The notes under the pieces: generated by a model | Told to the model about the DNA's origin: nothing | Databases searched by the model: none | Seen by the model: only the letters and a program-made list of their open reading frames with translations | Made by a program: the position numbers and the translations under genes | Source of the DNA: Microbulbifer sediminum | Lineage (GTDB): Bacteria > Pseudomonadota > Gammaproteobacteria > Pseudomonadales > Cellvibrionaceae | DNA length: 64,000 nt | Assembly: GCF_021729035.1 (NCBI RefSeq) | Contig: NZ_JAJSAP010000008.1 | Span: 104,314 to 168,313 of the forward strand | Direction: 5' to 3' | Part shown: positions 1 to 8,855 of the stretch, piece by piece | Layout: each line of letters starts with the position of its first letter | How positions within the stretch are numbered: position 1 is the first letter of the stretch

Positions 1-759
1 GCACCGCGGGACGTGAGTTATTACGGTCTCAAGGATCGCCATGCGGTCACCACACAATGGTTCAGCGTCTGGCTGGCACAAAAGCCCGAACCCGACTGGG
101 GCGCCGTGGTCAATGAGGAGATAGAACTGCTCCAGCATGGGCGCGGCCCGCGCAAGTTGCGTCGCGGGGAGCATGCCGGCAACCGCTTCCGGATCCGGCT
201 GCGTGATGTGCACGGTGATCGGGATAAGGCCGACACACTGATCGACCGCCTCTCTGGCGGGGTGCCGAATTATTTCGGCGAGCAGCGCTTCGGGCGCGCT
301 GGTGGCAACCTGTCGCTGGCGCGGCGGCTGGCAGAAGAGGGAGGGCGCAGCCGTAAGAGCGAGCGTACTTTCGCCATGTCAGCAGCCCGCAGCTGGCTGT
401 TCAACCAGGTCCTGGCGCGGCGGGTGCTGGACGGCAACTGGCAGCGGTTACTGGACGGGGAGCCCGACACCATGCCCACCGGTCCCTTGTGGGGGCGAGG
501 CAGGAACCCGGCCGGCGCGGCGCTGGCCGAACTCGAGGCGCACGCGATTGAGCCGTGGCAGCCCTGGTGCGACTGGCTGGAGCACTGTGGTCTCAAACAG
601 GAGCGGCGGCCCCTGGTTCTGAAGCCGGAGGCGCTGGAGAGTGAATGGCTTGGCGATGACCTGGAGCTGGCCTTCGCCCTTCCTGTCGGTGCTTTTGCCA
701 CCGCGGTATTACGGGAACTGGCAGAACTGGCCAACGTTGCGAATGCCGCCATAAAATAG
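1..759 (+). CDS. truD: tRNA pseudouridine(13) synthase TruD, 5'-truncated by the window edge
   Basis: TruD converts U13 of tRNA-Glu and some other tRNAs to pseudouridine. The reading frame is open from base 1 (Ala-Pro-Arg-Asp-Val-Ser), so the true start lies before the window. The visible part opens with YYGLKDRHAVTTQW, the TruD active-site motif whose Asp (in KDRHA) is the catalytic residue. Roughly 252 codons are present, against a usual 340-350, so about a quarter is missing on the left. The stop at 757-759 is followed by an 81-base gap to pcm. In most gammaproteobacteria surE sits between truD and pcm; here it does not. Confidence 0.95.
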   Translation, partial: APRDVSYYGLKDRHAVTTQWFSVWLAQKPEPDWGAVVNEEIELLQHGRGPRKLRRGEHAGNRFRIRLRDVHGDRDKADTLIDRLSGGVPNYFGEQRFGRAGGNLSLARRLAEEGGRSRKSERTFAMSAARSWLFNQVLARRVLDGNWQRLLDGEPDTMPTGPLWGRGRNPAGAALAELEAHAIEPWQPWCDWLEHCGLKQERRPLVLKPEALESEWLGDDLELAFALPVGAFATAVLRELAELANVANAAIK

Positions 760-840
760 ACGACAACTAAGAATCATAACCGGCGACAGAGCCGGCACGC
801 CGACGGGACCAGGGGCCCGTCGCCAGTTGAAAGGGACACT

Positions 841-1512
841 ATGGACCGCTTGAAACGCGAAGGGCTGGGGATGACATCCCAGCGCACCCGCAACCGCCTG
901 ATACAGCGTCTGCGGGAAGGGGGAATCCAGAACGAGGAAGTGCTCGAGGTAATGGCATCCACCCCCCGTCACCTGTTTCTCGATGAAGCCCTTGCCATCC
1001 GGGCTTACGAGGATACCTCGCTCCCGATCGGGTATGGCCAGACGATTTCCCAGCCCTATATTGTCGCGCGGATGACTGAGTTGCTGCTGAGCCGCGCCAA
1101 ATCCCTGCACCGGGTGCTGGAGGTCGGCACCGGCTCCGGGTACCAGACGGCAATCCTTGCGCGGCTGGTTGAGCACCTGTGCTCGGTGGAGCGCATTGCC
1201 CCGCTGCTGGGGCAGGCACGAAGCCGGTTGCGGGAGCTGGGTATATACAATGTGGAGACAAAGGTCAGTAGTGAGGGATTCGGCTGGCCCGAGAAGGGGC
1301 CCTTCGATGCAATCCTTACCGCTGCGGCGCCGTCCAGCATCCCGATGGAATTGAAGGAGCAGCTCGCGCCTGAGGGGGTCCTGGTGATTCCGGTAGGTAC
1401 CGAGCGCCAGTTCCTGACCCTGGTGACGCGGCGGGAGGACAGCGACCGCTTTGAAGTCGAGCGGCTGGAACCGGTCCGATTCGTGCCGCTGCTGTCGGGG
1501 GTGATTCGTTGA
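841..1512 (+). CDS. pcm: protein-L-isoaspartate O-methyltransferase
   Basis: Pcm uses S-adenosylmethionine to methylate isoaspartyl residues in damaged proteins, starting their repair in the cytoplasm. The 223-residue product has the family motif LPIGYGQTISQPYIVARM (residues about 61-78) and the SAM-binding loop VLEVGTGSGYQTAIL (about 93-107), and ends with the typical RFVPLL segment. The start at 841 has GGGA just upstream; an internal Met at residue 11 is a possible alternative. The length fits the family (208-225). The gene overlaps the next one by a single base (TGA/ATG), so the two are translated together. Confidence 0.96.
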   Translation: MDRLKREGLGMTSQRTRNRLIQRLREGGIQNEEVLEVMASTPRHLFLDEALAIRAYEDTSLPIGYGQTISQPYIVARMTELLLSRAKSLHRVLEVGTGSGYQTAILARLVEHLCSVERIAPLLGQARSRLRELGIYNVETKVSSEGFGWPEKGPFDAILTAAAPSSIPMELKEQLAPEGVLVIPVGTERQFLTLVTRREDSDRFEVERLEPVRFVPLLSGVIR

Positions 1513-2459
1513 TGGACGGCCTGGCCTCCCTGAAAAGCCGCTATTGGGGCATTGTGCTGCGGGGCATGGCAATGGGCGCCGCAGATGTGGTTCCCGGCGT
1601 TTCCGGTGGCACCATTGCCTTTATCACCGGGATCTACCGTGAGTTACTCGACAGCCTGAGCCAGATCGGCCCGCATTGCGTGACTTTACTCAGGCGCCAT
1701 GGCCCCTTGGTGGCATGGCAGTACATCAATGGCAATTTCCTCCTGGCGCTGTTCTGCGGGATACTGGTGAGTGTGTTCAGCCTTGCGGGCCTGATCAGTT
1801 TCCTGCTGGATAATTACCCAATAGTGGTCTGGTCTTTCTTTTTCGGCCTGATCCTGGCGTCCACCGTGCCTATCCTCCGCCAGGTCCCCCGCTGGGGCTG
1901 GTCGGTGTTCGCCTGCCTGGTGCTGGGTGTACTGCTTGCGGTGGGTGTCAGTGAGGTCCGCCCGGGACAGGTGACCGCAACGCCGGTAACCCTGTTCCTG
2001 TCCGGAGCCCTGGCGATCTGCGCCATGATACTGCCCGGGATTTCGGGCTCTTTTATTCTTTTGTTGATCGGTATCTACCCGCGGGTGCTGGAGGCGGTGC
2101 ACGAACTGCAGGTTGCCAACCTTCTCTGTTTTGCAGGCGGGGCGGTTACCGGGCTTATGCTGTTCAGCCGGCTGTTATCCTGGCTGATGCACCATTTTCC
2201 GGCCCGGACCCTGGCATTCCTCGCCGGTGTGCTGCTCGGCAGCCTTAAAATCGTCTGGCCCTGGAAGCTACCGGAAGAATCGTTAGTGGCGGGGGACAAG
2301 TTGACCCCGCTGTTGTCCAACGCGCTGCCGTGGCGATTTGCCGGGGAAACCGGGGCCGAGCCGTTCATCCTGCAGGCGACAGCGGCCGCGTTGCTGGCGG
2401 TGGTGCTGGTCCTTGCCGTAGATCACCTGGGCAGGGCAGTAAGCCCCGCGCACAAATAA
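1512..2459 (+). CDS. DUF368 family polytopic membrane protein
   Basis: A 315-residue inner-membrane protein of the DUF368 family. Family hallmarks visible are the N-terminal GAADVVPGVSGGTIAFITGIY (within residues about 20-40) and a second related motif, AMILPGISGSFILLLIGIY, near residues 160-180. The two PG[VI]SG[GS] motifs mark an internal two-fold repeat, as in transporters with inverted topology. About eight to nine hydrophobic segments are apparent. DUF368 proteins (including PopT) have been linked to undecaprenyl-phosphate recycling; whether this one does the same is not shown by the sequence. The ATG at 1512 shares its A with the pcm stop codon; a TTG one codon earlier is less likely. 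It sits in the truD-rpoS block. Confidence 0.88.
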   Translation: MDGLASLKSRYWGIVLRGMAMGAADVVPGVSGGTIAFITGIYRELLDSLSQIGPHCVTLLRRHGPLVAWQYINGNFLLALFCGILVSVFSLAGLISFLLDNYPIVVWSFFFGLILASTVPILRQVPRWGWSVFACLVLGVLLAVGVSEVRPGQVTATPVTLFLSGALAICAMILPGISGSFILLLIGIYPRVLEAVHELQVANLLCFAGGAVTGLMLFSRLLSWLMHHFPARTLAFLAGVLLGSLKIVWPWKLPEESLVAGDKLTPLLSNALPWRFAGETGAEPFILQATAAALLAVVLVLAVDHLGRAVSPAHK

Positions 2460-2542
2460 GGGGCGCGAAAAGCTACTTTCTTTCCCTGTGACCTGTTTTA
2501 GGTCGGATGGACAGTGTTTTCTGTGGTTTGGGGGCACAATTT

Positions 2543-2581
2543 CGGAACATTTTTTTATACACTTTTTCCATAAATGTTCCG
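2543..2581. repeat. 10-base perfect inverted repeat upstream of nlpD
   Basis: CGGAACATTT at 2543-2552 is matched by its reverse complement AAATGTTCCG at 2572-2581, with an A/T-rich 19-base spacer. It ends 21 bases before the nlpD start at 2603. It may be a regulator-binding site or a hairpin in the leader. It lacks a run of T after a G+C stem and therefore does not look like a terminator. Confidence 0.55.
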
Positions 2582-2602
2582 GGTTGATGTAAAAAGAGAA
2601 TA

Positions 2603-3484
2603 ATGGAATGTCACTTGATTCAACATTTTAGGCACTGCCAATGGCGCGACAATGGTTCTGCTTTCAGTCAGAAAGCTCGTCGTGTGTTTAAAATATTAAT
2701 CTTTGGACTGTTGCCGGTCGCCATTGCCGCGTGCTCCAGTCCCGCGGCGCCCACCAGCTCCCTGGCCCAGCCTCCCAGTATCCGTATAGGTCACCATACA
2801 GTCAGCAAAGGGGAGACTCTCTATTCCATCGCCTGGCGGTACGGGCGGGATTATCGTGAGCTCGCAGCGCTGAATGGTATAGGGGCTCCGTACAGTATTT
2901 ACCCAGGCCAGCGGCTGAGACTATACGGTAAGGCGCCGCGCGTTGAATCACGGCCTGAGCCTGTCGCCAAGTCCCGGCCGGCTTCGAGGCCGGTGGTGAA
3001 ATCCGTCGCCAGGGCACCGGTAAGAAAACCGGAACAGGCAAGGCCAAAGCCGCCTGTGCGCTCAAAATCCTTGACACCCCGACCGGTTAAGAAACCGACA
3101 CCAGCGCCCTCGGGCGGCCCCATCCGGTGGCAATGGCCTGCCCGCGGCAAGTTGATCAGCCGCTTTGCTTCCGGGGACCCCCTCCGCAAGGGAGTTGATA
3201 TTGCCGGGGAAAAGGGGGACTCTGTCCTTGCAGCAGCCGATGGCACTGTGATCTACGCGGGAAGTGCGCTACGAGGCTACGGAAACCTGCTGATCGTCAA
3301 GCACAGTGAGGAGTATCTGAGTGCTTATGCCCATAATCACAAGCTTCTTGTGAAGGAGGGCAGCACGGTGAAAGCGGGGCAGAGGATCGCGGAACTGGGT
3401 TCAAGTGGTACCAGCCGCAACAAGCTCCACTTCGAGATCCGTCGCAACGGTCAGCCGGTCGACCCCATGACCTACCTGCCATAA
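2603..3484 (+). CDS. nlpD: NlpD-type LysM/M23 lipoprotein, activator of cell-division amidases
   Basis: NlpD is an outer-membrane lipoprotein with an inactive LytM/M23 domain that activates AmiC-type amidases at the division site. Visible here are a hydrophobic leader ending in a lipobox (VAIAAC), a LysM domain (YHTVSKGETLYSIAWRYG region through PGQRLRLYG, residues about 63-112), a Pro/Lys/Arg-rich linker (about 113-170), and a C-terminal M23 domain with GVDIAGEKGDSVLAAADGTV and HFEIRRNGQPVDPM. The zinc-binding residues of active LytM enzymes (HxxxD, HxH) are not complete, as in NlpD. ATG 2603 gives an unusually long leader; a GTG at 2684 would place the signal peptide at the very N terminus. 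In this position nlpD commonly carries the rpoS promoter. Confidence 0.93.
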   Translation: MECHLIQHFRHCQWRDNGSAFSQKARRVFKILIFGLLPVAIAACSSPAAPTSSLAQPPSIRIGHHTVSKGETLYSIAWRYGRDYRELAALNGIGAPYSIYPGQRLRLYGKAPRVESRPEPVAKSRPASRPVVKSVARAPVRKPEQARPKPPVRSKSLTPRPVKKPTPAPSGGPIRWQWPARGKLISRFASGDPLRKGVDIAGEKGDSVLAAADGTVIYAGSALRGYGNLLIVKHSEEYLSAYAHNHKLLVKEGSTVKAGQRIAELGSSGTSRNKLHFEIRRNGQPVDPMTYLP

Positions 3485-3724
3485 CCCAGGTGGCCCGAAG
3501 GCTCTGCAGATAAAAATGGATTTTTGTTTGTACCACTTGAGGTAGTCACCGGAGTAGTGACGGCTGCAAGGTCGGCATCAAGATAGTCCTTCCTTGTAAG
3601 TGTACCCGCGCCCTCCCCAGCGGTCGTCCAGGCCCGGTGGCTGTCGCGCCGAAAGTAACGGGGCTCCTTGGCCCTGCTTGCCCGAGGTGCGGCTGATATT
3701 GGCATAGTACAAGGAGTTGGGGAA

Positions 3725-4786
3725 ATGGATGCACAACGGCAACACCAGTCTTCTGTGGCTGGCGAAGCAGATCTTCCTCCAGAGTTGGCAGCAGATCAGT
3801 CAAAACAGAAAGTTCAGGCAAAGCCTTCCGGAGAGGCTAAACCGAAAGCCGGGCGCCGGCCCGTGAAAAAAGCGGCAAAAACAACTTCCGAGCCTACACC
3901 GCTCAAACCCCGGGTGCGCAGGAGCGATAGCGATACCTACCTGCAGAAGAACCTCGACGCGACCCAGCTTTACCTCAATGAAATCGGCTTTTCCCCCCTG
4001 CTGACAGCGGAGGAAGAGGTTTACTACGCGCGTAAGGCCCTGCGCGGTGATGCGGCAGCGCGAAAGCGCATGATCGAGAGTAACCTACGGCTGGTGGTAA
4101 AGATTGCGCGTCGTTATGTAAGCCGCGGCCTCGCTTTGCTCGATCTTATTGAGGAGGGCAACCTGGGCCTGATTCGTGCGGTGGAGAAGTTTGACCCGGA
4201 GCGCGGTTTCCGTTTTTCCACTTACGCCACATGGTGGATCCGCCAGACAATCGAGCGGGCCATTATGAACCAGACGCGGACTATCCGGTTGCCGATTCAT
4301 GTGGTCAAGGAGCTGAATGTCTACCTTCGCGCTTCGCGGGAGCTGGCGCAAAAGCTCGACCATGAGCCCTCGGCGGAGGAAATCGCGACGCTGCTGGAGA
4401 AGCCCGTTGAGGATGTCGAGCGCATGCTGGGCCTGAATGAGCGGGTAACGTCGGTGGATACCCCGATTGGTCCCTCCTCGGAAAAAACCCTGGTGGACAC
4501 GATACCGGACCAGCATGAATCTGACCCGGCCGAATTGCTGCAGGACACCGATCTGTTTGACAGCATCAATCGCTGGCTGGAGGAGCTGCCGGACAAGCAG
4601 TGCGAGGTGGTTTCCCGCCGCTTTGGGCTGCGTGGCTACGAGGCCAGTACCCTGGAAGAAGTAGGGCGTGAAATTGGCCTGACGCGCGAGCGTGTGCGGC
4701 AGATCCAGGTCGATGCACTGAAGCGCCTGCGGGAAGTCATGGAAAAGCAGGGGCTCGACGGTATGTCACTGTTCGGGAATCTCTGA
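3725..4786 (+). CDS. rpoS: RNA polymerase sigma factor RpoS (sigma-38)
   Basis: RpoS is the stationary-phase/general stress sigma factor. The 353-residue protein has a variable, Lys/Pro-rich N-terminal tail, region 1.2 ([21 protein letters not shown]), region 2 ([20 protein letters not shown] and [20 protein letters not shown]), region 3 and region 4 with the helix-turn-helix [21 protein letters not shown] chose ATG 3725 because AAGGAG lies nine bases upstream; a longer frame from 3668 has no such site. The N-terminal tail (first ~70 residues) is longer than in E. coli and rich in Gln, Lys and Pro. The gene is followed directly by a strong terminator. Confidence 0.98.
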   Translation: MDAQRQHQSSVAGEADLPPELAADQSKQKVQAKPSGEAKPKAGRRPVKKAAKTTSEPTPLKPRVRRSDSDTYLQKNLDATQLYLNEIGFSPLLTAEEEVYYARKALRGDAAARKRMIESNLRLVVKIARRYVSRGLALLDLIEEGNLGLIRAVEKFDPERGFRFSTYATWWIRQTIERAIMNQTRTIRLPIHVVKELNVYLRASRELAQKLDHEPSAEEIATLLEKPVEDVERMLGLNERVTSVDTPIGPSSEKTLVDTIPDQHESDPAELLQDTDLFDSINRWLEELPDKQCEVVSRRFGLRGYEASTLEEVGREIGLTRERVRQIQVDALKRLREVMEKQGLDGMSLFGNL

Positions 4787-4830
4787 ACCGCAGTATCCGC
4801 ACGGCTGGCAGCACTGTTACCGGATCAAAG

Positions 4831-4862
4831 GCCCGCATCACGGCAACGGATGCGGGCTTTTT
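4831..4862 (+). terminator. rho-independent terminator of rpoS
   Basis: GCCCGCAT (4831-4838) pairs with ATGCGGGC (4850-4857) around an 11-base loop, followed by TTTTT. It lies 45 bases after the rpoS stop and before the convergent ydbL gene. Confidence 0.9.
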
Positions 4863-4888
4863 GGTACCGGTTCTTTCGGGGGCCGGTC

Positions 4889-5218
4889 CTACTTTTGTAC
4901 CCAGCGACCACGGTTGTCCTGGTAATAGGCGCCGGGTGGGAGGCGCGCCTCCAGTTTCTCTGCGGCGCGAGCGGCCACCTGGGCGACAGAGATGCCGTTG
5001 CGTTTGGCAATGGCGGTGTACTCGCGCTTGCGTTTGGCGTTGACCTCAGCGACGAGCTGCTCCAGTTCTGCCGAACTTTGGTCGACTACGGCGATATAGC
5101 CGCTGTTGGCCTCACCGACAAGCCCCTGGTTACGGGCGGCATCCAGGGTGATGGCGGCGGCGGGTAGTGCAACTGCGAAAGTCAGGGCCAGCAGGATGTG
5201 CTTCACGGTTTTCATCAT
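4889..5218 (-). CDS. ydbL: YdbL-like periplasmic protein (DUF1318)
   Basis: A 109-residue protein with a cleavable signal peptide (MMKTVKHILLALTFAVALPAAA) and the DUF1318 pattern: ARNQGLVGEANSGYIAVV, a charged helix with NAKRKREYTAIAKRNGISV, and a C-terminal GAYYQDNRGRWVQK. In E. coli YdbL assists the YdbH-YnbE complex. It starts at the double ATG at 5215-5218, preceded by TAAGGAG. It is the last gene of a ydbH-ynbE-ydbL operon; ynbE ends 7 bases upstream. Confidence 0.9.
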   Translation of the reverse strand: MMKTVKHILLALTFAVALPAAAITLDAARNQGLVGEANSGYIAVVDQSSAELEQLVAEVNAKRKREYTAIAKRNGISVAQVAARAAEKLEARLPPGAYYQDNRGRWVQK

Positions 5219-5225
5219 AGGCTCC

Positions 5226-5420
5226 TTAGAAAATACCTTCCTTGTCCTCGAACAGATTCTCCAGCTCACGGTCCACCTTGACGCGGATTTCGTGCTCGAT
5301 CTTTACGTTCAGGTTAACGGTAATCGGTTCGCTGGGTGCCTGCACCGCAACCGTTGGGGTACAGCCGGTTGTCATCAGGGCGGCCGCGAACAGTAAAGGT
5401 CGCAGTGGGCGATAGTTCAT
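5226..5420 (-). CDS. ynbE: YnbE-like outer-membrane lipoprotein
   Basis: A 64-residue lipoprotein with a short signal peptide and lipobox (MTTGC, Cys at residue 20), then VNLNVKIEHEIRVKVDREL, the amphipathic segment typical of the YnbE family. In E. coli YnbE multimers extend the beta-rich groove of the AsmA-like YdbH across to the outer membrane. It sits between ydbH (84 bases upstream) and ydbL (7 bases downstream) on the same strand, the same order as in E. coli. Confidence 0.9.
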   Translation of the reverse strand: MNYRPLRPLLFAAALMTTGCTPTVAVQAPSEPITVNLNVKIEHEIRVKVDRELENLFEDKEGIF

Positions 5421-5503
5421 CTGGCACTCCTTCGATTCAACGCCATTCTATTCTAGGGTACCCAGCTTAACCCAAACTGAATCGGGTTTACCCGGGCAAT
5501 TGC

Positions 5504-8500
5504 TCACTGGAGCTGTTTTTCCAGGGCGTCAGCCAGGTCCCGGCTTGCCTGCAGTGAGCGGAGCATGGCGGGGATGTTGTTTTCCAGGTTGAGGTTAATG
5601 ATCAGGTCGCGGTCCTTGTCCACGGAAGCACTGCGCCCCACCAGCTTGAGTTTCATCTGCATGTCACCACTGGGGGGATACTCGAGGGTGCCACTCAGCG
5701 AGCGGTAGTCGTAATCCTCCAGTGCTCCCGCGAGCATTTTGAGTTGCGGATTACTGGCGAGCATTTCCGGCGAGAAGGCACCATAGTAGCGCAGGCGACC
5801 ACCGGGCGGGCGGGCCTTGACCGTTCCGCTTTCCACCGTGATCCCCCCTGCATCTGTATGCAGGGGGATGGTCATGTCCAGTATACCGCTAGCGGCAAAA
5901 TTATCGGCCTCCATTTGATTGCTCAGGGCTTCGAGCGAAACGCCGGCCAACGACACTTGGCTACGCCGTTCTTCTCCATTCAGGTTCCAGGTAACTGATT
6001 CAGATTTTACGCTCCCGCCGAGCAGCTCTGCGCTGAGCCCGCTCATTACCAGGTCTCCACCCGGGGACAGCGCCAGCTGGAAGCGGGCATTCTCGATAGG
6101 AACGCCCACATCGATGCTATCGATTGCGATAGGCTGCGGCTTTAGGGTGTACCACTGTCCATTCTGTCTCGCCAGCGAAATATCACCGGTAATTCCCACC
6201 GCAAAAGTCTTGTCATAAATGGCTGCAATGCCTTCCAGTTCGGTATTCAGCATATCTGAGTCTCGCGCCGGCCAGGAAAGGCTGCTGACAGCGTGCAGCC
6301 GGCCGGAAACCAGCTCCACCGGTAAACCTGAGACCGCGTTGCTGAGGGGCCTGTCCCGGCTGAATACTGCCCCAGGGATAGAAAATGTCAGGGAGCCTTC
6401 ATCGGTTGAGAAGTCATGTTGCCATTTGCCATTGGCCTCGAGGTGTCCCAGTTTCACTTTGGAATCGCCATGCAGGGCCTGATTGCGGAAGTCAAACTTG
6501 CCCCGGGCCTCGGCAATTACCTGATACTTGTCATTAATTCGGGTACTCCAGTCATCGCTGCTGTAAACGCCGGAAATCCGCAGCTTGTCCTGTTGGCGAG
6601 CCAGGTCCAGCTCTTCCAGCTTGATCGATCCCCCACCTTCCAGGTGCCCGGCCTTGAACCATACGAGCGTCGCCAGCAGGTCGCCGGTGCAACGGACAAC
6701 CTGCTGCGAACCGGCCTTGCAGGAAAGGTCGCCGGATTCAATAGTGGCACTTTCCGCCTCCAGCCCGCCCACCTTCAATGACGCTGTGCTGATGTTAAAC
6801 TGCTCGCTGTCCAGTCTGCTTTCTCCGGTACCGAATACCAGTTTTCCTCGCAATGCAAGGCGGGTGTCGGCGATGGAAGCACCGGTTTTCCCGTCGACGC
6901 CCAACTTCGGTGCCTGTGCTGTGAGTGAGATCCTGCATTGCTTGTCAGAACCTGTTCGGCACTCCAGTGATTCCATCGTAGCTGAAAGTCGTTTTGTGCC
7001 CGAGTGGTCCGCCAGTGCCAAGTGGATTGTTTCACTGTCTAGGGTGATCGGGCCGGGCCAGCGGTCCGCACGGAGTCGAACAGGTCCCTCCAGTGTTGCC
7101 GATGCCCTTGCCCGCTTGAGAGACAGGGCCTGGAAAAGCTGCCGTATTGCCGTTGGCATTGTGTTTCCTGCAACAATATCTGCACTGGGCTGGCCCCCGG
7201 GCTGGAGCTCCACGACCAGGTTCGTGGCGGCACTGTCACCAGTAAACTGGTCGACAGGCGGCAGGGAGGCAGCGGCGTTGAACAGCACTTCGCCCTTGGC
7301 GCTGCGGATGCCGGCCGCCCGTAGTCTGCCAAGGAAATTGTCGGGGCTGGATTCGAGGACAGAGACGGTCGCTGCCAGGTCGAGCGAGCCATTGGCTGAG
7401 ACACGGGAGACACCGGCTTCGCCATGGGCCTGGACCGCGGCAGTGAGGAGATGCGTGCCGGGGGTGCCGATCGCTGCCAGCCGCAGGTGCGCAGCCCCCA
7501 TGGCCCGGGGAACTTGCAGGGGTTTGAGGCTGGCCAGGTCCAGTCGAAGCGGTTTATCGGTGGTCAGGACCATTCTCATTGGTAGCGGCGGCTCCAGCGC
7601 GGTGAGATTGACCGCTGCTTCCCGACCGTCAATCCTGATGGTTGCTGGCCCGTAGCGTTCCAGGCTTAACAGGTTGTCGGGGATATTGCCGTTCAGCGCT
7701 ACCTGCAGTGTCCCGCTGGGGTGACCAGTGGTTACAGAGTGATACAAGGGCCCCAGAATCTCCCCGATATGGGCCCCCACTGGCAACCTTGGGAGGGCTT
7801 GGCCAAGGTGTTCCAGGTTGAGTGACAGGGCAAGTTCACTGGCCCAGGAATTCGGCGGTGTACCTGGTGCGCCAGGGCTTGTGTCCGGTACTAAAGTCCC
7901 GCTGATTTCCATGGCCGGGGAGGATGGTGACTCTCCCAGTGCGGCCTCTATCCCCAGTGGCGCGTTCCCGAGTGTCGCGGGATCCTGCGTGTCCATGATC
8001 AGCAGTCCCGCCACTCCTGCACCGGAGATCCGGAACCTGATCTGACGCCCGCTTCCAGGGCGGTCCAGCTGTACCTGGAGTGGATGATCCGGGGCCCCGG
8101 CGGGGACCAGGTGGCGGACGTCCAGGCGAAGTGGCAATGCCCGCCGGACTATCGCCAGGAGGTCACTTAGGTGGACCCTTTTTACGGCTGGGCGAGCGGC
8201 AGAAGAGGGCGGGGTGCTGCCCAGGCGCAGGGTTTCGACGGTTATTTCGCTCCGCGTCGCCGCACGTCCGAGCGCCAGGCTTAAAGGGTTCAAAATTGTG
8301 ATGCCCGTCAACTGGACTGGTGTACCGCTGGACAGGACCAGCGACACGTAACGGATGTCCAGTCCACCGGGGGTTAGTTGCAGGCCCTCGATGCGCGTGA
8401 CCTCGGCTTCTCCGGCAAGGTGGTTGGCTAGCCCGGTTGCCAGGCGGTCCCGCTCGAGCCATGCCCACCCCAGTATGACTGCCAGAAGGCAGCAGATCAC

Positions 8501-8530
8501 AAGCAGAAATGTCAGGCGCGACCTGGTCAC
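5504..8530 (-). CDS. ydbH: YdbH-type AsmA-like intermembrane lipid transport protein
   Basis: YdbH belongs to the AsmA-like group (with TamB and YhdP) that moves phospholipids from inner to outer membrane. The 1008-residue product has one N-terminal transmembrane helix (LTFLLVICCLLAVILGWAWL, residues 5-24) and then a very long run of alternating beta-strand sequence, as expected for a hydrophobic-groove bridge. The C-terminal part (about 760-1000) has the conserved dicarboxylate-family-like pattern with GGSVKSESVTWNL and MLAGALEDYDYRSLSGTLEYPPSGDM. It is somewhat longer than E. coli YdbH (879). Identification is strengthened by ynbE and ydbL immediately downstream. Confidence 0.9.
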   Translation of the reverse strand: MTRSRLTFLLVICCLLAVILGWAWLERDRLATGLANHLAGEAEVTRIEGLQLTPGGLDIRYVSLVLSSGTPVQLTGITILNPLSLALGRAATRSEITVETLRLGSTPPSSAARPAVKRVHLSDLLAIVRRALPLRLDVRHLVPAGAPDHPLQVQLDRPGSGRQIRFRISGAGVAGLLIMDTQDPATLGNAPLGIEAALGESPSSPAMEISGTLVPDTSPGAPGTPPNSWASELALSLNLEHLGQALPRLPVGAHIGEILGPLYHSVTTGHPSGTLQVALNGNIPDNLLSLERYGPATIRIDGREAAVNLTALEPPLPMRMVLTTDKPLRLDLASLKPLQVPRAMGAAHLRLAAIGTPGTHLLTAAVQAHGEAGVSRVSANGSLDLAATVSVLESSPDNFLGRLRAAGIRSAKGEVLFNAAASLPPVDQFTGDSAATNLVVELQPGGQPSADIVAGNTMPTAIRQLFQALSLKRARASATLEGPVRLRADRWPGPITLDSETIHLALADHSGTKRLSATMESLECRTGSDKQCRISLTAQAPKLGVDGKTGASIADTRLALRGKLVFGTGESRLDSEQFNISTASLKVGGLEAESATIESGDLSCKAGSQQVVRCTGDLLATLVWFKAGHLEGGGSIKLEELDLARQQDKLRISGVYSSDDWSTRINDKYQVIAEARGKFDFRNQALHGDSKVKLGHLEANGKWQHDFSTDEGSLTFSIPGAVFSRDRPLSNAVSGLPVELVSGRLHAVSSLSWPARDSDMLNTELEGIAAIYDKTFAVGITGDISLARQNGQWYTLKPQPIAIDSIDVGVPIENARFQLALSPGGDLVMSGLSAELLGGSVKSESVTWNLNGEERRSQVSLAGVSLEALSNQMEADNFAASGILDMTIPLHTDAGGITVESGTVKARPPGGRLRYYGAFSPEMLASNPQLKMLAGALEDYDYRSLSGTLEYPPSGDMQMKLKLVGRSASVDKDRDLIINLNLENNIPAMLRSLQASRDLADALEKQLQ

Positions 8531-8855
8531 ATTCGGCCCCTGAAGTGGGATTGACTACGGTGTTTCTGGGCCATGCCGGTTGCAGGCGCTGGCAGGAGAC
8601 AGTGTAACCGGCTGGAGAAAAAAAATAACGCGGGGTGCCAGCAGCCGTCCGTTGCCTGTCGTCGATTGCCTGGGGCGACGACTGCCCGCTGGCTGCAATG
8701 GCGCTTTTTAGCTCGCCCGCATGCTGATCGGGCCCGGCGAAGAATGCTGGCTGGAATCCCCGGGGGCGCGGAGGTTATAGTTTGCGCCTGATGCCCGCCG
8801 CCCCAGGTGTGCGGCGACTTAAGCACTTCCGCAAGCAAGCCAAGGGAATTACTCA
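8531..8855. other. divergent intergenic region between ydbH and pepN
   Basis: This 325-base gap carries the 5' ends of ydbH (minus) and pepN (plus). A long open frame on the minus strand (8527-8856) runs through it, but its composition is not protein-like and it lacks a convincing ribosome site. No clear terminator, repeat or recognizable promoter stands out. Confidence 0.5.

Noticed and set aside
4787..4888. rsmZ-like small RNA after rpoS
   Set aside because: The space holds only the rpoS terminator; there is no series of GGA-bearing hairpins there or in other gaps I inspected.
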